Source: Puccinia triticina (lineage: Eukaryota > Basidiomycota > Pucciniomycetes > Pucciniales > Pucciniaceae). Taken from it: a stretch of 64,000 nt of DNA. The stretch is taken from contig NC_070565.1 of assembly GCF_026914185.1 (NCBI RefSeq), positions 1,860,001-1,924,000 of the forward strand, read 5' to 3'. Shown here in pieces: positions 45,315 to 56,025 of the stretch (position 1 is the first letter of the stretch; each line of letters opens with the position of its first letter). The position numbers were made by a program, and so were the translations under genes. The notes below the pieces were generated by a model. It did no database searches and was not told the DNA's origin. It saw only the letters and a program-made list of their open reading frames with translations.

Positions 45315-46833
45315 TAAATACTCACTTCATTTCACCAACTATTGGCGCCAAGAGTTCCAATGCTGAAGCACGATTTGAGGTGGAGAGAAAGTGGCAGTTG
45401 TATTCTTGATTGGATAAGTTTGGCGGGAGACCGGCAAGTGTAAAATAAAAAGATATGTGTTTGTTGAATTTCTTGGACACATTCCCGGAAGTATCATCAC
45501 AATATAGGGTGATTGGAACATGTCAGATAATTCTTCCGTCCGCCGTTTTGCGCCAAGGGTTGGGGAAATTGAGCTTTGTCTGATTGTTCTGACCGTCATC
45601 TTCTGTGTAATCATAGAAGAGATATTTTTCAGCCATGTATAAAAATATGATTGTGATTTAATATCTGGAGAAAAACAGGAGGGAAAAAACCACATACCAT
45701 AAATTGAATTAGCACATGCTTGAGAGATTTTTATACCATTAATTTCAATGCTCTTGTAGCATTTATTGAATTCACTTGTTGGGACCACTAGAAGCTTGGG
45801 GTGGTTAAACTTAATATCTTGAGGGATTTTCATCTTCATTAAATTTTTCTTATTTTTAGTAAAGGGTTCAAATTCAGGTGTGATGCATTTGGAATAAAGT
45901 TGAGAATCTTGTGAATAAAAGTAAATGGGAATTACAATTAAGCCAGATGATAATTCTACAGGTTCGAATAGATAAAAATGATCTCCTTTGACTTCACACA
46001 TGGGAGCCCGATGGGGTGGTGCCAACTCCTCGAGCCACTTCTTTGGACGGTTGCCCGGGCTGGCAGGCGGATGTCACAGATGGTCATTGCCGCTCGAATC
46101 TTGTTGTATATGGCTCGCAAGATCATCGAGTGCGTGTGACCGATTAATAGTGAACCAACGAGCTCCTGCGTATTGAATCAGAAAATAAGGTGAGCCATCT
46201 TTCACATTTTCATTTTCCTTTTATGCGGCAATTGTGTCTTCAGACACGCGTACTGACCATCTTATTATTGAAAGGGAACCACTTCGCCGCTTCTGCTGGA
46301 TCGACCTCCTCTTCCTGGTGTCCTGGACCATCAAACATGGCGGCATCCTCCTGGCGAAGGATTTCCTCCAGCTCCGCATCAATCAGATCTTGAAGGCTGA
46401 TTTCGTCATCGATATTCAACCGCGTGAAGAATGGCAATTCCTGAAGTCGTGCGGTTGCAGCCATAGCGTCCAGGTCATCTTGATGATTGTAAGTTTCTCG
46501 ATTCTCGCTGAGGTCGCCATAAGTATCTTGCACCTCCGGCTGAGATGGGCTGTCTTCCAATCCTGCCTCGTATTTTTCACGCAATTTCCTTGCGGTTTCC
46601 TCGTCGTGCCCACAAAGATTTTCCCGATGAAGCTTCCCCAAGGCCTGATGACGAACGCTTAAAAATTCGCCCCCCTGACACAAATCACACCTCCAAACCG
46701 TCCGACCGTCTCTGTTCCGCAATCTGGAATGGAAAAAAGCAGGCACTTTTTCTGTAAAATGGATCATCATCAGCAAAGGTTTGGGTACAAAGAAAAAACA
46801 GAAATCTTTGGAGCTGACGAGATTTTGTATCCA

Positions 46834-47113
46834 TCTTGATGCCGCCAAACTTTAGTGTCTTTGGATTCAAATCACGAGTGGTGTTAGTGGTGCAGGTGGT
46901 CTGGAGCTCGCTGTGGAAGGGGTTAGCATGAGTGAGTTGGGGGGCTGCCCGCCTGCAAAATCCATTCTCAGAGTGGTTTTTAAGTTCCGCCGAGCTCGCC
47001 CCCTCCCCTTGAGCGACTTCCTTCCTCTTGACCATTCCTGCTCTTGAACATCCACCTCGCTCTTGACAACTCCCCCGGTTCTTGACCACCAAGAAATATT
47101 CCCCCCAACTGAG
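46834..47113. promoter_or_regulatory. Divergent promoter between Tnp2 transposase and accessory gene
   Basis: About 280 bp between the start of the decayed transposase (-) and the accessory gene (+). No clear TATA box. The head-to-head layout suggests both belong to one transposon. Confidence 0.4.
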
Positions 47114-48840
47114 ATGGCCCCAATCCGAACCCCGCGTCTGAGGCTTCCGGCGAGATCCAACCGATCTCAGAAACTTCCGGACAAGGCTGTCAACGGTGAG
47201 AGTCGACCAATTTTCTTGGCTCTCGCTTTTATCATCAAATATACTGACCTTTCATGATCCCTTGTATCCATACCCAGCCCCAAAAGCTTCGCGTATTCAA
47301 AAGAAAAGTCGCCGTGAGCCCAGTCCGCCACCACCTCCGCCCCGATTGAGTTCACTTGGTGAAGACAGCGACAATGACAATGGAGGAGACCCAAAGAAGA
47401 TTCGAGATTCTAGCCCTCTCGATTCCGACCAAGGTAGAGCTGCTAGCAATTGCATCAATCCTCATGAGCCAGCTGATCTCGCGCTAGACCCAGAGATTGA
47501 GAGGTTGGATGAGCAGTTCCACAAGGAAAACCCCGCGCGGCAGGCTGCTCAGCATCCACCTGCGAAGACCACGAATGAATCTGCCGCAACCACCGGGACC
47601 GAAATAGAATCGCTGGCCGACTTCGTGACCAAGTTTGGTGAGGTTACCGAACAGCTTGATCCAAAGCACTTTGAAGCTGCTGTGGCCATTCTCAAGGTAT
47701 GTATTGATGCTTCTTTTTTGATCTGTGGCTGATCTTGGTGAGTTGGCCGTACAAACAGGCGCCAGGAGCTGCAGTGACCTACCTGGTCTATCGAGAAATG
47801 CTACGCCAACAGCATGGCGCGCAAACCACCGCCAACTCAGATATTGCTCCCAACAGAACGGAAAAAGACACTTTTCCCGTTGAAGCGCCGGCGGCCAAGC
47901 GATCCCAATACAGCCAAGTTTTGATGGTGAGCACGCATCCCCAGCCCCTATATTAAAATTTACAGGCTAATTTTTTCACTGTTTACTTCAGGATCGGATC
48001 CGCGAATTGACCAAGCAAGCTTTCTTGGAACCAAACATCCTGACCTATACGTGCGGACGTTCCAAACCCCGCGCAGGTGATCAGTCGTTATTATCAATCA
48101 CATTGGTATGTTTTTTTTTCTATTTTAATATCCATTGGACGGAGTCAAGTGCGATTCTGAGCATGAATCTTCTTAACAGAAAAAGCTTCACGAACTCCCC
48201 CTTGATTTCCGCATGAGGGAGTTCCCCGCAGGTGTCATCAACGGCAAAGACACCGATGCCCAGAAGGATTTTGTGGCTCAGGTGCGCGAGGTTCAGGCCA
48301 AGGTTCGGTACTCTGTCCGCGACATGCTACTCACGAACATCATGACCGCAAACAAGGATGAATTCATTGAAGACATCGAGGTGCCCGATCGTCACACACT
48401 TGCGAACAACATCTACCACTACCTCCAGCCTGTCAGGGCCACCGATCCAACGGCTCCAATCATCTTTGTCACCCAAGTCTCCCACATGAGGTTACAGACG
48501 ATCGATCTTGTCCTAAACCCAACCGTCAAAAAAACCTCGCAATGGAAGATCATTGGACAAAAAGCCCGAGAGGTGGCATCTTGTGGATCCGATTATTGTG
48601 CTGCATATGTTTTTTTTTCTGTTTGATTTTGTTATGATATGATACCTTGAATCTAATCAGATCGATTTCATACAATATTGCAGATGGGGGAAAGCAATCC
48701 TCGTCAAGGACCATGCCATCTTTGGCAAGAAAAAGACGTTTGGCAAAATTTTGGCCGAAAACTTGGTGGCTATGCCCACCAAAGATGATGTGCAACATCA
48801 ACTTGAACAACACCTACGAGCCGGTAATACCTCCGTCTGA
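47114..48840 (+). CDS. Intact gene beside the Tnp2 transposase, unknown function
   Basis: Not recognised. Exons joined from the ATG at 47114 through introns near 47196-47277, 47697-47758, 47926-47991, 48105-48180 and 48571-48659 stay in frame to the stop at 48838-48840. They give about 440 aa. The first 60 residues are basic (RLRLPARSNRSQK; RIQKKSRREPSPPPPPP), then an acidic patch, then a helical region with IESLADFVTKFGEVTEQLDP and VTYLVYREMLRQQHG. A more structured C-terminal half follows (DRIRELTKQAFLEPN; VREVQAKVRYSVRDMLLTNIM; NNIYHYLQPV; WGKAILVKDHAIFGKKKTFG). It may be a DNA-binding accessory protein of the element or an unrelated host gene; position favours the former. Confidence 0.7.
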
Positions 48841-51823
48841 CTTGGCCCATCCCACGCAAAATACTAGCAGCAACAACACAAACAGGAATCTTCGGCAAGC
48901 CTGATTATCGCCAGCTCATCTTGCCGTATTTTCTGGAACCAATTTTGGCGCACATGCAAACAACTGTTATTGAAATCTTTTTTTGGTAATTTGTTTTGTT
49001 TCTTTGACTCATTAAAATTGTGATTGGTTGTTTTTTGTTCTTTTGTTCTTGGGTATTTGATGATTCTTTGTTTTATTTTGACTGTTAAAAGCTTTATCCT
49101 AGCCAAAAAAAAGTTTACTGTAGATAATCACAATGTCATGTTAATTTACCACTAAATTTAGAATCAGCAATTTAGTTTACCCAATGTAAATTACAATTGA
49201 AATTAAAATTAGTTAGTGGACCAAGAATAACTGCCCGCAGCAGAGGTAGTGTAAGTGTGGATCAAAACAGATGAAAATCTGCTGGTGGACAAATATCCAT
49301 CGGACGCAGGATCAGATGTTAAATGGACATCCAGCTTGGGATATGCCAGCAAATCTATATCTCTCTGTCCGGCGGACATGCACTTGGATGTTTACCATAC
49401 ATCCAGCAAACATCCACTGGATACTTAGCTGGGATACATCTGTATCCATCATGAAGAGTAACCTCCCGCGGATGTTTCCTGCCCTGCAAGAGCCGGATGT
49501 CCAGGGACATCTCCAAAAGGGTGTCCCATGGACATCCGGCACAACCCGTGGTGTAGCATTGAAACAATGCTCTTACATCAATGTGATAACGTAACACACC
49601 GCCATTACGCGTAACAGTAACTGTAACAGCAGGAAAATTGTTACGTTACCATTATCAGTAACGTAACTACACCACGGGTCGTGCCGGATGTCCATGGGAC
49701 ACCCTTTTGGAGATGTCCCTGGACATCCGGCTCTTGCAGGGCAGGAAACATCCGCAGGATGTTACTCTTCATGACGGATACAGATGTATCCCAAATGAGT
49801 ATCCACCGGATGGTCTTGGAGCATCTGCTGGATGTAACCCAATCATCCGCCGGTGTAAGACTCAAAAGTGGTAATGAAACCGTTTTGCTGAATGGTGAAG
49901 GGTATGATGGAGTTGCAAGCTCTGCCCTTCTGTTATCAGTCAACAAGACCCACCAAGCTCAGCTTGGCAAGTTTTATTAAGTGATAGGTCTGGTCTGTTC
50001 CAGATGAAATCTGTTTGACTGGCAATGTGTAAGTGTTTTAATTACTTTGTTATAAGGGTTGAATTATTGTTATAAGGGTTGAGTTATTGTTATAAGGGTT
50101 TTAGGATTTGAGTGTGGATGAGTGTTGGGTGACTTGTGAGTTCTGGGTGAGGAACTGGGGAGCAGACCACTGGGGGTGGAGAGAGCTCCTTTTATAGAAA
50201 AAAGGGGAGCCCCGGAGGGGGCCTGTGGGTTAGGGTTTCAGCTAATCTAGACAACAGGGTGAGGGATTTTAGCTGGTGGGAGTAGATACAAATGATGGCA
50301 TAACCCCTCAGGGGCGCATGAATGGTGTCAGAATATACAACAGAACATTCTAAACATGCCAGGGGTGCATACATGATGTCAGAATATACAACAGAACATT
50401 CTAACACATGCATAAGGTGACGGTAGAATGCATGAGCTGTCATACAGGGGTAATTAGTGTATACACAAAGTCTGAGGCTGCAGAAACAGTGTAAATGATG
50501 TCATACTATGTATATAAAGGAGTGTATTTAGCTAATATGTAATGAGTGTAGCCTGACAGGGAGATGTATGTTTGTATCCTGTGATATGTATAAGTGCACT
50601 ACTTTGAAACTTGGATTGAGGCAGGTGACAGCTGGGTTACTGGGGCTGGCTGTGTGATAGGTGTCCATGAGGTGTAACTTCCACACTAGAGGGGGCCCAG
50701 GGGTGCTTCCAGTAGTAGCTAGGGGTGATATTGGCCATAGAATCCATTTTTGGGGTCCATTTGGTGGTATATTGAGGCCTAGTATGAGTAATTATGTGGC
50801 ATAGAAAAAACTTTATATTTTTCCACTTTTCTGTCTACCACACCAGATATCACAAACCATCCTCAGATGGGAAAAATAATTGTCCAGGTGCGCTGGCCAG
50901 CGCACTCCTGCAGCAAGCAACAGGCCCTGTGACGCGTGCGCTAAGAAGCGGGGGGGCAGAGGCAGTGCGATTGGGTGCCAGGGGTGATCGGGCCCGGGTG
51001 CCGCAGTGGTCAATGAGACTGGGTGTTGAACACCCAACCTGCAGCATCAGAGTTCCCGGTGAAGGCAGCCCTTCCCCACTACGGCAGGGAGCATGTGTAC
51101 TTGATGGAGCACACGCGGTTCATATCGAGTGCACACTGGGTTGACATCCATCGGACACTCCAGCCAGAGTGTCTGATGGATGTTGACTCTCAGGATGTCC
51201 AGCGGACACTCCAGCCAGAGTGTCCGATGGATTTTGACCCTCAGGATGTCCAGATGATGTCTTTGAGGGCTGAACATCACTTGGACGCATCCAAAAGCGT
51301 CCAAGTGATGCTCAGTGCACCTGGCATCTGCTGGATGCTCCCCGGAAATCATCTAGACACTTTTCAGCCCAAAGCATCCACGGGATGTCAGCCTTTTCCA
51401 AAAAGGCGCCCCATGGTGTACCCATTGTTGCTGGTAGTTCATCCTTCCTTGAGGTGATGGATGCACTGGGTTTGATCCCGGTGGCAAGTCAATTTTTGCC
51501 GGGCCATTCTTGAACCGCTCACCGGACCCTGACCGCGGCGCCCACGGCAGGCCAACGTGAGGAATTTGCCGACTGTGGGCCCCGCATGTGAGAGGTCGCG
51601 CCGACCGTGGGTGGCAAATTGCAATCACTCCTGTTTTGGGTGACACCAAAACTTCAGGGTGGGGTCGCGGGGGTTGTCTCCACATTGTGTCCCACGTCAA
51701 ACCGCGGTTGGGGGCGCTCTGTGGTGTAGATGTGTGCAGGAAAGTGAATATAAGTGGAAGCAGATTACATGATTGCTAATGTTTCTCATGCATAGGTGCT
51801 CTTTCACTGGTACTATCCCAATG
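48841..51823. other. Gene-free repeat interval
   Basis: No gene is supported. It contains the foldback at 49431-49792 and three TTGTTATAAGGGTTGA-type units (50047-50101). A tandem pair of about 50 bp (50310-50409) shares TGTCAGAATATACAACAGAA. A block of GGACACTCCAGCCAGAGTGT units lies at 51150-51260. The 50900-51050 segment is GC-rich with internal palindromes. Confidence 0.5.
49431..49792. repeat. Foldback repeat, 126 bp arms
   Basis: Arms 49431-49556 and 49667-49792 are inverted and roughly 90% alike (GCCGGATGTCCAGGGACATC in one, its inverse in the other). The 110 bp spacer is rich in GTAACGTAAC. Related words occur at 39600-39950 and 51150-51420. Confidence 0.88.
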
Positions 51824-52657
51824 TAAAGGTGTCACCCGAAACCCGCACCTCGGGTGTTTTCACGGGTGGTACCACCCGGGTGTCGGTCCACGGGATCACT
51901 CTCTCAAACCACCCGAACACCCGGGTGGTTGTGCAACATGAATTGAGTGGGGGGCAGGAACAATCTCATAGTGATGTTCCGTGGTTCAGTGACTGATAAC
52001 GTCTCTTTCTATTTATAAGTGGAAGCCTGGAGGGCTTAGAAAAATTAAAAAACAGGCCCTTTGGAAGACTGGTACCAGTCTTTGATACAAAGGAGCTCTT
52101 CTGCTGTATGAGGGGTGAGCAAGGAGCGCGACCAAGAACAGACCCGCCAATTACCTTTTGAAAATACCCTCTCCGACGACGCACTTGTTGCGGGGATAGC
52201 TAGATAAGATCTAGGCATTCTGGCCAAGATGGGCAACAATTGCTGTTGGTTGCGCCAGTAATCAAGGAGCTTTGTTCCTTTAGACTCGGGGTCTTCTTTG
52301 AGATATTGCTTGATCTCGACGGCATTGATTGTGTCAACCAGACCCGCGGTGGGTTCATAGAACTCAGAATCAGAGAGATCCATCTTTGTTTTTCCATCTC
52401 GAGATTTGCTATCAATGACCGTCCTTGGTGTTGGATCCGGTTTGGTTGGGCTATTGCAGCGGCTTTGAGTTTGATTTCGCTTTCTCTTCATGGTTGGTTA
52501 ATTTTGGAGCAGGAAAATGGCACCAATAAGGCTGGCCGCTGCCAATGAATGAAAAAAACCTAAACACCCGGGTGGTTCGGTGTCCACCCGGGTAAACTCG
52601 GATACGGGCCTCGGGATGGGGAAGACCCCCCGTCCCGAACCCCGGGTTACACCTTTA
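51824..52657. mobile_element. hAT element, internal deletion derivative (834 bp)
   Basis: Ends TAAAGGTGTCACCC.../...GGGTTACACCTTTA are flanked by an 8 bp TSD TCCCAATG (51816-51823 and 52658-52665). Subterminal CCACCCGGGTG words repeat at both ends. It keeps only the two extremes of a transposase gene. Confidence 0.92.
52045..52491 (-). CDS. Truncated hAT transposase, C-terminal dimerisation domain
   Basis: Open frame of 148 aa. The first 25 residues are basic (MKRKRNQTQ), typical of a hAT N-terminus. The rest is the hAT C-terminal dimerisation region, with LLDYWRNQQQLLPILARMPRSYLAIPATSASSERVFS and a final ELLCIKDWY. The BED zinc finger and the catalytic core are missing, so the deletion has joined the ends in frame. 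A product could still dimerise with a full transposase and might inhibit it; this is inference. Confidence 0.85.
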   Translation of the reverse strand: MKRKRNQTQSRCNSPTKPDPTPRTVIDSKSRDGKTKMDLSDSEFYEPTAGLVDTINAVEIKQYLKEDPESKGTKLLDYWRNQQQLLPILARMPRSYLAIPATSASSERVFSKGNWRVCSWSRSLLTPHTAEELLCIKDWYQSSKGPVF

Positions 52658-53180
52658 TCCCAATGGCTCTTACTAAAGATCTGAATTTGCTCCATTTTTG
52701 GCTTTTATGTATCAATGTGAATTTGCATTCTACAAAATTTTGACACTGGATTGTGAAAATTAGAAAAGCCGTGCATTTTTGTTGGTAGAGACATGCTCAC
52801 CGATCTCCATCCATTTTTGTTTCAGCCCCAACTTGATCTGTCAACTTAGAAAGCAAGGCTGCAAGGCAGGGCCCGGAAGCTTTGACACATTTGGGGATCT
52901 ATTAAGCAGTTGGCAACAATTTCAGTAACTGACAACAGGGGAGACTTTGACACACTCTCCAGAGAGTGCCAGAGTCTAATTTTATTTGTTCTGGGTTGGA
53001 TGTGAGTCAGATGTGGATTAGTAAATGATTTATAAATTCTTCAAAAGTCAATGGGAAGTGTGTCAGAAGTGATGCGGAATTGTCACAGGACCTTGTGCAA
53101 TGTTGTGTACAACCATTTAATTTTCTAAGGATAACTTAATCACAACCAGTTGTAATGAAATGATAGTTACTCATGATGCC

Positions 53181-53830
53181 CCAACTTAACACAAGACCCT
53201 CTTTGGAGGGCCTGGTGTAGCCTGGCTGGTGTGGAGCGCCCCTTGCAAAGCAAGCCTCCAAAGGAGGGACTTGCGCCGTATACCCCCCTAGTCCCGCCCT
53301 ACTCTTTTTGGCATTTGGCAGGGCATTATTTTAGAAACACTATCAAATTTGATCCACTCAACCTTATTTTTCTTGTTCAGTGTCCCATGACTGCCTGCTT
53401 CTCCTCTACAAGCATGCCAAAAATCAAGTGTCCCACTCACTGTAACATTGGTCTTTTTCCTTGTTTTACATGGGCAATACATCCGCAGGCTGTTTGCATG
53501 ATGTAAAGCCACCAGTCAGAGTACAGGGAGTGGTGCCATCAAACCTGAGCACTTTGAAAGTCTTATTATGACAGTAAAAAATGGTGAGAAGGTTGAAAAA
53601 TAATGCTACATATTCTACCAGATGCAGGAGAAGGAAGTGTTCACTTGGCTCAGCAGAAACTTCATGCTATTCCTCACGACTGAGGAGGTACAAGAAATAG
53701 AATGGAAAACAGCAAAAAAACAAAAAAGAGTAGGGCAAACACTGGCACATAGTTTATAAGTCCCTCCTTTGTAGGGTCCCTGCGGGACAGCTTCCCCCCT
53801 CCACAAAGAGAGGGTCTTAGTTAAGTTAGG
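53181..53830. mobile_element. MULE-like MITE nested in PIF copy 2
   Basis: Ends CAACTTAACACAAGACCCTC.../...GAGGGTCTTAGTTAAGTTAG resemble the 154 bp MITE family. Copy 1 of the host element is uninterrupted here (around 10793). The flanks carry an imperfect duplicate of AATGCCCAA. No coding content is seen. Confidence 0.7.
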
Positions 53831-54377
53831 TCAATGCCCAACTATTAATCATTCATGGCAAATTTCTGTTGATCAATTTCTCTATTTGCAAGGGGTTTCA
53901 CACAACGTAAATGTGACTCGCAGGTGCTTTAATGGCTTTCTGACCAGTTTGTACTTGTAATGGAGCTGTGAAAAGCCCCTCCAGTGATCTGTCACCCTAA
54001 TTTACGCGCGTACACAAAGGTGACATTGGCGAAGTGGAAAACAGCTCACATGCATGTGCATAGAGACATTTGAAAATAAAAAAACAAAAAAACAACTCAC
54101 AAGCTTATATCTGTTGAGAAGCCAGGATGTCTAGCTGAAATCTGGTATCACACACCTCCAAGCTTGACTTGACTCATATTTTCACCTTAATTTCAACCTT
54201 TTTTTGGCTCAATTCTAGATGATACAGGCCTTCTTTAGGGAAATATGCCAATTCAGATGGGCCTTTCACATCATTCTGACAGGGGTGTACATGTTTTTGA
54301 TATGCGGGGGGGCCAAACTGTGATTTGTAACAAACTTGTATGTGCACACTGTTGAAATTACTCAGGTGAAAAGAATT

Positions 54378-54451
54378 GTGTGTTGTGGGATTTGAACCCA
54401 CGGCCTTCTACATTCATGAGAGCTGCTCTTATGCCACTGAGCTAAACACAC
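54378..54451 (-). other. tRNA-like sequence inside the TRIM LTR
   Basis: This 74 nt stretch folds as a tRNA without CCA: acceptor GTGTGTT/AACACAC (7 of 7 pairs), D arm GCTC/GAGC with GG in the loop, T arm GTGGG-TTCAAAT-CCCAC. The A box TAGCTCAGTGG and B box GGTTCAAATCC are perfect. The anticodon arm (GCTCTCATGAATGTAGA) pairs poorly and the anticodon is ambiguous (CAT or TGA), so it is unlikely to be a working tRNA. A second copy lies in the other LTR at 55593-56015, interrupted. Confidence 0.8.
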
Positions 54452-54517
54452 AGTTGGTCTTACTGGTGATGTTGGGACATTAGATCATATAGCTTGGCCA
54501 CTCAAATGGGGCTTGAA

Positions 54518-55336
54518 TAGGGCTGGGCCCCGGGTGATACCCAAGGCCTGGAGGCCATCCTGCGCTGGTGCCCTGCGGGTATACCCAAGGTCGGGTATCT
54601 GATTACCTACTCCTGAGCACTATCCGTTGGATATCGGGTACCTCCCGCGGGGACCAACTGTCCTACTGGTTCAGGCCGTAGTATCTTGTCAATGAAAAAA
54701 AGAGAAGGTATGATGCATGGCAATTTTGAAGAAAAACGGCCGTTCATGTAACACTTTGCTAACCCAGGACAAATGCACAATCAAGCACAGAGCCTATGTG
54801 TGAGCTTTTATCTGACAAAAATCAGAAGATGTCCAGTTAGGTAATTGAGCCGCTGTCATCTCGCTGTACATCCTCTCAATGACCCGTCTGCTTTGGTCAT
54901 CAAAAGGTTTGAATCCCCTTGATGACCACTCAGACGGCCGGTCATCCAGCAGCTTGAGTCTAGTACTGGATGACGGGTTTGTACCAATCATCGGCAGAAC
55001 TCACGCCCCTCCATGACCGGTAGAGTACGTACAAACCGGTCATGGAGAGGCTTGAGCCGCGTTGAGACCTCTCAATGACCAGTCAGACAGGTCATCAAGA
55101 GGGTTATTGCCACCGTTGCATATTTGATTCAAATTTCTATCTTTTTTTTTCTTTCAGCAACACTCTCTGTCTCTTGTAATGAAAAGTCGGTCTCCAACCT
55201 TCTCCAATACTTCTCCCGAGTCATTTACCCAAGATATCCGCTAGGGTAAAAATCCCAAAAAAAAATTCCGCCCTCCGACCGACCGGGTCGGAGAGTCGGG
55301 TATACCCAATAGGCCTCGGGTTGGGGCCCAGCCCTA
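54518..55336. mobile_element. hAT-like element nested in the TRIM LTR (819 bp)
   Basis: Ends TAGGGCTGGGCCC.../...GGGCCCAGCCCTA with 8 bp TSD GGCTTGAA (54510-54517 and 55337-55344). The interior contains CAATGACC/GGTCATTG palindromic words. No transposase. Confidence 0.9.
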
Positions 55337-55655
55337 GGCTTGAAGCACATATTCCAACACACCCCCTTGCTTCATGCACCATGAGCAAACTATGAATGTT
55401 GCATATGCAAATCATGTATGTTTGTCATCCATCAGAGATAATGATTAATGCATAACAATTATGAAATTGAATATTGCATATACATATGGAAGCATGAATA
55501 TCAAGTATTCACAGGGTTTAGCCAACTTTAATTCAATTCACTGAGAGCATCTGTACTGATAATGTGTTGAAATTACTCAGGTGAAAAGAATTGTGTGTTG
55601 TGGGATTTGAACCCACGACCTTCTACATTCATGAGAGCTGCTCTTATACCACTGA

Positions 55656-56001
55656 CACCGCATGCAAACAGCCTAGGTGAAGATTTGAAATAATTGTCAT
55701 CATGGGGATTGTTGCGGCCCCAGGGGGTTGATTCCAAATTGGTGACACCCGTGCAACATGCCAAAATAAAATTGTCTTGTGGGAATATGAGTGGACAACT
55801 GGGCTGACGCTGCAGGTCTCATTTGCCCTATAAATCAACGGCATGCAACATGCCAGCTGTTGCTGTGCCTGGGCCAGCTGATGATCTGCTTGTGTCATGT
55901 TGATTGAGCTGTTGTGCGGGTGTCACCAACCCGCAATGGAGCCGGCGCGCAAATCCCCATGATGACGATTGCTTGAAATCGTTACCTGTTTGCATCCAGT
56001 G
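55656..56001. mobile_element. PIF-like MITE nested in the tRNA-like sequence (346 bp)
   Basis: Ends CACCGCATGCAAACAG.../...CTGTTTGCATCCAGTG; TSD TGA (55653-55655 and 56002-56004). It has internal inverted symmetry (CCCCATGATGAC and its inverse). Confidence 0.82.
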
Positions 56002-56025
56002 TGAGCTAAACACACAGTTGGTCTT

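Larger units (their letters stand above)
40694..46833 (-). pseudogene. Tnp2/Plavaka (CACTA-like) transposase, decayed
   Basis: Fragments run leftwards in the order of basidiomycete Tnp2-type transposases: a zinc-finger start (CDLCQGGEFLSVRHQAL); ELVGSLLIGHTHSMI; GDHFYLFEPVELSSGLIVIP; LYCDDTSGNVSKKFNKH; FYFTLAGLPPNLSNQEYNCH; the landmark FLGDSPMHAEITNTPNP with NPCRMCTLH; FDGVKDTPVEVLHVALLGFVKY; GLNIPPINGK; STAQWVNKPKFHHLLHL-type; HQVQIKQHEMLQRGCF; and a C-terminus with CINVQHNCKRGNC. It is broken by an apparent internal deletion with frame change near 46050, an in-frame TGA near 45517, and a 2.2 kb foreign insertion at about 43134-45321. The many introns elsewhere are still recognisable. The ends of the whole element were not found. 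Confidence 0.88.
54350..55359 (-). repeat. TRIM LTR copy (183 bp net), interrupted by a hAT element
   Basis: LTR sequence at 54350-54517 and 55345-55359. The gap is the hAT-like element plus one 8 bp target copy. Confidence 0.85.

Noticed and set aside
54378..54451. A genuine tRNA gene
   Set aside because: The anticodon stem does not pair, the anticodon is ambiguous, and the sequence recurs at the same place in both LTRs of a retrotransposon.
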